Positions 56,544 to 64,000 of a DNA stretch of 64,000 nucleotides are shown piece by piece. This DNA comes from Rhipidocladum racemiflorum (Eukaryota > Streptophyta > Magnoliopsida > Poales > Poaceae). A program made the position numbers and the translations under genes. Position 1 is the first letter of the stretch. Every line of letters begins with the position of its first letter. The notes under the pieces were generated by a model. It ran no database searches. It was not told where the DNA came from and saw only the letters and a list, made by a program, of their open reading frames with translations. The stretch is from contig CM070591.1 of assembly GCA_036346355.1 (NCBI GenBank), positions 25,342,001-25,406,000 on the forward strand, given 5' to 3'.

Positions 56544-59500
56544 TGTCGGGACCCCGAATTTGCAAATCCGGACCCTCTGTGTATTCAATACTAGTCCAGG
56601 AACGCGCTAGTGCACACAGTCTTAACATCGGTAAATATCACAATCATACCATTCGATGCTAATAAAGTACTTTTATTTAAATAACCAAACTGGTTACTCG
56701 ACCTTATGGCCAAGTCACAAATGTACGCCTCGCAGGGCGATACTTATTGAAAGAGAAATAGTAGCAGCGGAAAATCAAATAAGGTAACATCGTGGCGCCA
56801 TCCAGTATACCACAGGCAACTGACTGGGCTCGCTCCCTACTTAGACGGATCCTCTTGGAGCTCCTCCTCCAAAGCTGGCGTAGTCTCCTCTTCAACTGGT
56901 GTTGTGTTGAGGCAAGGGTGAGTACTTGGTACTCAAGAAGTCATGCAGAATGCAGGCTAATATACTATAGGCATGGCTTGGTACAATTGAATGACTCAAG
57001 GTATATTTGCATTAAATAGAATTGGACTAGTAATATAAGTAGATTCGAAAGCATTAGAAATAACTAAAGCATAAATAACTTTTCAAGAAGTTTAGTAAAC
57101 ATCTTTCCCATCCTAAACCACATTTCCATCAACTTCATTATTAATCCAGCCCAACCTTTCAAACCAAAGTTATTTTCGAGAAAATCTAACCCTTATTTGT
57201 AATTCTGGCGATGTCCAATCTGCGGACACGGCTATTCGAATAGATTCTAAACTCTGCAGAGGTTATGCACTTTACCCACAAGATACAGTCAAACACCACA
57301 AAGGCGAGTTCCGTAACAAAGTCTTTCGGAAACTTCTAACAATACAAGTGGTCCTCCCGGTTATTGCACACTAACCCTTCCCTTAGCTAAGGCGAAGTCT
57401 AGGCCAATCAACCGTTAGATGGGTACTGGCCTCGGCCCGATGCGCTCCCCGTACAACTTACACAAAGGGTGTAGTTGACCTCCCGAGGTCCCACAGTGCG
57501 TTATTAGCAACTTAGTCAACTAGGTCCGTCCCATTACGTACATGTGGTTGCACGTTAGACCCAGTTCAAAGGCTTGCAAGGTTAAGTCCTTAGGGTGACC
57601 AGGGCAAGACTACCCAAGAACCAAATCAACATCCCCAATGCCACAACCGGCCCACTGATTACTCTTGCCACATGCCCCTGGCCGAAATCGTTTATCAAAC
57701 CCCGTTGATTACCATGCACCACGTGCCATCAACATCACATGATACTTTTCCAAAACAGGTTCAATATGTCATTAAGTCAATATTAACATTTGATTATCCA
57801 AAATCATGTCATGAGCACGTAGCAGGTCTAAGCAGTATACTTCAACGGTCTAAACCCATGTTGGCTATTTAATAATGTCCAACTAGTAATCCACAACTAG
57901 GGTGACAAGGGGTCATGGCACATACTTAAATAATCAAGGTGTCATACAGCAAATTGGTACTTATCTAATTCCCCATTTTTAAATAAAGCATTTTTCTATT
58001 TGAACTTAGCATGCAATAGGTTAAATCAAAATAGATTTCAAAATAGGATCAACATGGTCAAAGCACAACTTGCCTTCAAAAAGTACTTGTTCTTGGTCTT
58101 GAGTTGGATCCTGAGTTAATACTTCTCCTTCGAATCCTTCCAAAGACTTCAACGTCTACTCGTAAAAGCGTGCAAATAGCAAATACACGAATAAACAATA
58201 GGCAAAAAGTGTCCAAACATCCAAATAAAATCCATAAACAGAGAGAACATAATTTTATGAATTTTTAGAAACTGGAATCGTCAAATTTGGAGTTAAGGCC
58301 TTAAAAGTTATGATTATTTAAAGTTTAAATAATCAATTAAATAATTTTGCAGAGAAAAACTTTAGTCCAAAAATTAAATAAAATTCATATTTAGGTAGAT
58401 CTCAATTTTATACAAAGTTAGAAATTTGAATCACTCAAATCGGAGTTGAAACGCATAAAAGTTATAAGCGTTTGAAGTTTGAATCAAAATCTGAAATCAT
58501 TATTTCGAATTAATAAATCATTTTCTTTTCGGAAATTAATTATTGCGTCGGCTGGACCACGTGTCATCCTGTGATTGGTCCACAGTGACTGCTGGCGTCG
58601 GCGCGAACGGCCTCCATGATGGCGTCGGCATGGCGTCATCATGCCACGTGGCACCACTCGAGTCTTTGCCACGGGTCCGGTCCATGGACGGGGGCCACGG
58701 GCGGCACGGTCCCGCGGTGGTGGCGCCGCGGCAGTGCGGGCGACATGCGGGCCCGCATGTCGGCCGCCCACGCGGCGCTTCCACGATGCGGCGCGCCTAG
58801 GCTACGTGGCAAGAGATCGTGTCCGTTGATTTGAAAATCAGCGGCGCGATTAGATCCAGGTTAACACGTTGAAAACTACTCGATGATCGTGGGCCGTTCG
58901 ATCTAGATCGGACGGTCCAGATCTAACCCTACGATAACACTGCTACGGCCTGAGGTGATCGTGGGCCGTTGGATCTTGATCCAATGGTCCAGATCCAATC
59001 GGGTTTGGAAGCACGTGACTCACCGCTACCGTTCGATCGGAATCGGATGGTCCAGAAGCTTCGCACTGGTGATGGCGGCGCGGCGGGGCTCGGGCTACCG
59101 GAGACGAGGACGGCGACCTTCCGTGCGGCGTTTCCGAGGGTCTCCGGCGAGGTGAATGGTGCGGTCCGATGCGCCTTGCTCGTGCGGTTCCAGATCTGGG
59201 CTTCAACACGGCGGAGATGGCTTGACGGCGGCGGCGTGCGCACGAACCCGAAGCGAAGCCCTAACCCTACTACGGCGAGCAATTCCTCGGCCAAGACGGC
59301 GGCTCGGGCGGTGTGGCTTGGGGAAAAAGGGGCGGCGTCGAACGACGATTCTCGGGGACGGGTCCATGCCTTAAATACTGCCTCGACGTGCGGCGCCAAA
59401 TCGGAACCCTAACCGTGTCCCGCTTGGTCACGGCGGAGCTCTCCGGTGGGATTCGGAGCGAGGCGATGGCTGGGGACCATCCACGTGTCGCGATGAGCGG

Positions 59501-60000
59501 CTACGATTGCTCACGCGCGAACGGATCCGACCGGACTCGGGCTCGAGCCGGTGCGGTCCAATCCGGACCGTTGGATCCCGATCCAACGGTCGGGATCGAT
59601 TGGGTTAGGAGTGGGTTTGGTCGAGTCGATTGGCTCGGGTCGGACTCGAGTCCGACTCGGGTTCCGACTCGGTCGGATGAACAGTACTCGACCCGAGTTG
59701 AATTTCCAGCGATTTAATATTTAAAATAATTTCCAGTAATTCATTTAATTCATTAAAAATAGCAAAAGACTCAGAAAAATTCCAGAAAAATTCTAAAAAA
59801 TATTTTAGGGTATTTGGGACTCAAATAAAATATTTCCAACAAAATTTTATTTGCAAAGTTTAATTCTTTAATTATTTCAAAATGGAATAAATTCAAATAA
59901 ATTCCAAATAAATCCAAATAAATTCCAGAAAATTCCAAAAATTCACCAAAGTGCCAAATCACACATGAATTTAAGAAAAGCAAAATTTTGGGGTGTTACA
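56544..60000 (-). repeat. Element E 3' LTR (3.46 kb)
   Basis: Family LTR with hairpin (56919-56935) and TTAAATA box (59371-59377). In the GC-rich part it is shorter than the others and reads GGCGTCGGC where D has GACGTCAGC (about 58594 and 58621). Confidence 0.92.
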
Positions 60001-60014
60001 AACCTCCCCCCTTA
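60001..60014 (-). other. Polypurine tract, element E
   Basis: The minus strand reads TAAGGGGGGAGGTT directly before the 3' LTR. Confidence 0.82.
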
Positions 60015-63000
60015 ATAGAATCTCGTCCACAGAGATTCGGGGCTTACTACTGAGAATAGGTTTGGAAACTCTTTCTTCAAATCCTCTTCGCGCTCCCAAG
60101 TCGCTTCGCTCTCTGCATGGTTGCTCCACTGCACTCTACAGAAACGGGTTGACTTGTTTCTAGTTTCTCGATCCATTGTGTCTAAAATCTTCACGGGATG
60201 CTCCTTATAAGTCAAATCCTCTTGCAACTCAATTGACTCTAGCGGTGTCTGTTCCTCAGGTACTCGGAGACACTTCTTCAACTGGGACACATGGAATATG
60301 TCATGTACTCCTGCTAACGACTGTGGCAACTCCAGCTGATAGGCAACTTCGCCTCTGCGGCTCAAAATCTTAAATGGTCCAACATAACGGGGTGCGAGTT
60401 TCCCTTTGGCATGGAACCTCTTAACTCCCCTGAGAGGCGTAACTCTGAGGTATACAAAGTCTTCCGGTTCAAAACTCAAATCCCTGCGACGATTGTCAGC
60501 ATAACTCTTCTGTCGAGATTGGGCGATCTTCAACCTTTCCCTAATCATGGCGATCTGCTCTTCAGCCTCTTGAAGAATATCAGGCCCGAAGACACGGCGC
60601 TCGCCGGTCTCATTCCAATTCAATGGCGTCCGACAGGGTCGACCATACAGTGCCTCAAAAGGTGACATCTGCAAACTAGCCTGATAACTATTGTTGTAAC
60701 TGAACTCGGCATACGGCAAACTCTTATCCCAAGAGGTAGCATAAGCCAATGCACAAGCTCTTAACATATCCTCCAGAATCTGGTTGACTCTTTCGGTCTG
60801 GCCCATCCGTCTGTGGATGATAAGGTACATCTTGAAGTTCAAACGGGTTCCCATGGCTTCATGCAACTTATTCCAGAACCTTGAGGTAAATTGGGTACCT
60901 CTGTCCGATACAATCCTTTTTGGCACTTCGTGCAAACAGACAATCCTGATCATGTATAATTCCGCTAATTTATCTCCCGAGTAAGTGGTCTTCACGGGGA
61001 TAAAATGGGCTACTTTAGTCAAGCGATCCACTATAACCCATATGGAGTCATAACCTCCTTGAGTCTTCGGCAAACCGGTAATGAAATCCATTCCGATTTC
61101 CTCCCACTTCCACTCAGGTATTTTCAGCCAATAGCAATCCTGCTGGTCTCTGATGCATTGCCTTGACTCTCTGGCATACGTCGCACAATGCGACATGCTC
61201 AGCAACTTCACGTTTCATACTCGGCCACCAGAATCTTTCCTTCAAATCCTGATACATTTTGGCGCTTCCAGGATGAATTGAGTACTTGGAGTCATGGGCT
61301 TCTTCCAAAATCAGTTGCTTTAACTCCTTTTTGTTAGGCACACAAATGCGATCCTTCATCCACAACGTGCCTTGCTCATCCAACTTGAAGTCCTCTGCCT
61401 TGCCTTCCTCCTTGATGGACTTAATCCTGCGGATCTTGTCATCATCCTTCTGCCCTTCTCGGATCTGGTCCTCTAGAATAGGCTTTACTTCTAATGCGGC
61501 CAAGAATCCGCTAGGTACCACCTCAATCTTCATTTTCTGAAAATCCTCACATAACTCATCCTGACTTGTGGCTAGCATCGTACTCACGGTATGGCTTTTC
61601 CGACTCAGAGCATCGGCTACTACGTTGGCCTTCCCGGGATGGTAATGGATTCCAACATTGTAGTCCTTGATCAACTCTAACCATCTCCTTTGCCTCATAT
61701 TCATATCCGATTGGGTGAATATGTACTTAAGGCTCTTATGATCCGTATATACTTCACATCTGTTTCCAATCAGATAGTGACGCCATATCTTCAAAGCATG
61801 CACTACTACGGCCTAACTCTAGGTCATGTGTCGGATAATTCTCCTCATGCGGCCTCAATCGCCTTGATGCATAAGCGGCGACCTTTCCATTCTGACATCG
61901 TACACATCCAAGTCCTTGGCGCGATGCATCACAATAAATATCAAAGCTTTGATTAACATCCGGTAGAACTAACACCGGCGCTGATGTCAATCGCTTCTTC
62001 AGCTCCTGAAATCCTTTCTCACATTCTGGCGTCCATGCAAACTTCTTTTCCTTCTTCAGCAATTGCGTAAAAGGTTTCGCAATTGTCGAGAAGCCTTCGA
62101 TGAAACGGCGGTAGTATCCTGCCATTCCAAGGAAACTCCGAATCTGGGTCACAATCTTCGGCTGCTCCCAATGTAACACAGCTTCTACTTTGCTTGGATC
62201 TATGGTGACTCCTTCTGCGGTCATTACATGTCCAAGAAACTCCACCTTGTCCTTCCAAAAATCACACTTGCTGAACTTGGCGAAAAGTTGCTGTTCCCTC
62301 AGCTTTTCCAAAACTCGCCTTAAGTGTCCGGCATGTTCATCCTCCATTTTGGAGTAGATTAGAATATCATCTATGAACACGACGACAAACTTGTCCAAAT
62401 ATTCCATGAACACCTTATTCATCATATTCATGAAATAGGTCGGGCGTTAAATCGATCCAAAGGACATAATCAGAACTCGTAATGTCCATATCTTGACGAG
62501 AATGCGCCTTGAATATCTTCTCGATCGGATCTTCAATCGATGGTATCCCGATCTCAGATCAATCTTGGAGAAAACTCCGGCTCCTCTCAGCTGATCAAAC
62601 AAATCATCAATCCTGGGTAGCGGATACTTATTCTTCACGGTGACTTCATTGAGTGCACGGTAGTCAATGCACATCCTGAAACTTCCGTCCTTTTTCTTGA
62701 CAAACAAAACTGGTGCTCCCCACGGCGACGAGCCTTGGCCTCGATAAATCCTTTCTCCATTAACTCTTCTAGCTGTTTCTTCATCTCTACCAACTCCTCG
62801 GTGGACATCCGATAAGGTCTCTTTGCTATCGGTGCTGTACCAGGTACAAGCTCTATCACAAACTCTATGTCCCTGTCTGGCGGCATACCAGGTAGATCTT
62901 CGGGAAAAACATCTGGGTACTCATTCACTACGGAGACATCCTCTATGCTGATTGTCTTGGTACTGTTAACCATCAACTGTCCTTCTCTAACGGCAGTAGC

Positions 63001-63873
63001 TTGAAATTCCACTTTCTTTCCACACGGGCTCTCAACTGAGATAGTCCTTCGTCCACAATCCAATACGGCCTTGTGCTTGGATAACCAGTCCATTCCCAAA
63101 ATAACGTCTAAGGTCTGGGTTTCCAAAATAATAAGGTTCGCTAGGAACTCTATTCCATCTATTAGTATTCTCACCCCGGAACATCCTACTTTCGTTCGGA
63201 GTTCGGAACCAGGGGTTTGAACTAAAAGCATGCATCTAAGTCTTGCAATCCTCAAATCATTTCTAGTAGCAAAGCCTTGCGAAACAAACGAATGCGAAGC
63301 TCCAGAGTCAAACAAAATCATTGCAGTGCTTGAGTTAACAAGTAACTTACCCAAAGACGACGTCCGTAGCATTCTCGCAGGCATCCTGTGGTGACATGGT
63401 TGACTCGGCCTCTCACCACGGTGCAGGGTGTGGCTCCTGTGTCGGGCGTCCTAGCTGGGGTGGTCCCTAGATTGAAGCGAATCGGGGTTACTCCTGCTGT
63501 CTTCTTCGGACAAGCTGTTGGCAAAGTGTCCTGGCTCGTTGCGATTGTAGCGGCGTCTCCTTTGTTCCTTCTTGTGCACGGAGTAGTGTTTCTAGCGGGG
63601 CCGGGTGCAGTAGTTACGATTGATGTGTCTTGGTGCTGGTGACGGTGTCCTTGTTGCATTTTGTGGCTGGAATCTGAAGAATTGATTTGGTGCAACTCTC
63701 AGGCGCTGTTGCGTTCCCTGGCGTGATCTTTGCTGTTGCATCCTGCGCTTCATGTTCTCATCCAGTTCCTTGCGCTTGTCCTCAAGAATAAGTGCCTTAT
63801 TCACCAACTCTTGGAAATCTGGAAAGGTGTGGGTGATCAATCCTACTTGTAATCCTGAGTTAAGTCCCTTCAT
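60012..63873 (-). pseudogene. pol: Element E gag(C-term)-pol, frameshifted, partial
   Basis: Readable pieces in order: gag C-terminus (63592-63873; gag continues past the last codon listed), damaged zinc knuckle (about 63510-63570), protease with DSGASHSF (within 62635-63384), reverse transcriptase with FIDD (61754-62431), RNase H to integrase zinc site (61114-61803), and integrase DDE plus chromodomain (60012-61211, 399 codons; SDRGTQF present). Only about six frame changes separate them, fewer than in A or D. The C-terminus after EFPNLF is altered by a change at the final CTG-containing stretch (about 60050). The sequence from 63874 to 64000 is gag. Confidence 0.87.
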
Positions 63874-64000
63874 AAAACGAGACTATCTGGCTTTATCTGT
63901 CGCTACATCCTCAGGTGCGTAGCGTGCTAGCTGTGTGAACTTGTTCAGGTAGTCGGCCACTGGCTGATTACCTTGCTTCAGTGCTCTGAACTCCTCCTTC

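Larger units (their letters stand above)
56544..64000 (-). mobile_element. Element E: Tekay-type Ty3/gypsy element (continues past window)
   Basis: On the minus strand: 3' LTR 60000-56544, purine tract, and pol/gag reading back to the window end. It is inserted at the very end of the LARD2 3' LTR. Gag start, ORF0, primer site and 5' LTR lie outside the window. It is nested in LARD2 and so is younger than that copy. Confidence 0.9.

Noticed and set aside
1..64000. A host gene or a prokaryotic-type system (CRISPR, operon, phage)
   Set aside because: Every block above 300 bp is assigned to LTR elements, a MITE or the short unassigned patch; no spaced short repeats, operons or host-type exons were found.

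Overview
This is a plant nuclear window made almost entirely of nested LTR retrotransposons. I see no host gene, tRNA, rRNA, CRISPR array or prokaryotic system. A grass (Poaceae) is the most likely source. The evidence is long, GC-rich Ty3/gypsy LTRs carrying grass-like motifs (GGACCCACATGTCAGTGA, GGGTCCCACCTGTC), an RIRE3/RIRE8-like architecture with an extra ORF before gag, and very high repeat density. The species cannot be fixed from the sequence alone.

Two main families alternate. The first is a coding Ty3/gypsy chromovirus of the Tekay/Del lineage: LTRs of about 3.47 kb (TGTAACACC...CCCGACA), a tRNA-iMet-type primer binding site, an extra ORF ('ORF0'), one gag-pol ORF ending in a chromodomain, and a G-rich polypurine tract. 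It is present as element A (+, 9292-21904, complete with target-site duplication GTTCA), B (-, 7240-27245, its 3' LTR split by A and its 5' end lost), D (-, 32376-45563, followed by an internal fragment of another copy at 45564-45955) and E (-, 56544 to beyond the window). The second is a non-coding LARD-like family with LTRs of about 2.2 kb (TGTGACACC...GGTGTTACA) and a T/G-rich internal region of about 4.1-4.3 kb. Its copies are LARD1 (1-6980), LARD2 (47861-56543) and fragments at 6981-7239, 29161-31003, 45956-46195 (inverted) and 46219-47860. A third, related LTR type lies at 27273-29160.

Layout: LARD1, then a LARD LTR fragment holding B, with A nested inside B's LTR; B's pol ORF; the third LTR and LARD remnants; a block of unassigned, probably retroelement-derived sequence (31004-32375) with two divergent ORFs; D, carrying a 518-bp hAT-like MITE in its left LTR; inverted and direct LARD fragments; LARD2; and E inserted at the end of LARD2. 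The copies work as a parasite community: B, D, A and E encode (or encoded) protease, reverse transcriptase, RNase H and integrase, while the LARDs have only the cis signals (primer site, purine tract, LTR ends).

Most noteworthy: (1) a short hairpin at the same place in all three LTR types whose stem is kept by compensatory changes; (2) a multicopy non-coding retroelement whose termini match those of the coding family; (3) a compound LTR start that has been copied to both LTRs of LARD2; (4) differences between otherwise near-identical copies that cluster at CTG/CAG/CCG sites and account for many apparent frameshifts, which looks more like a read or assembly artefact than decay. All comparisons are alignments by eye.
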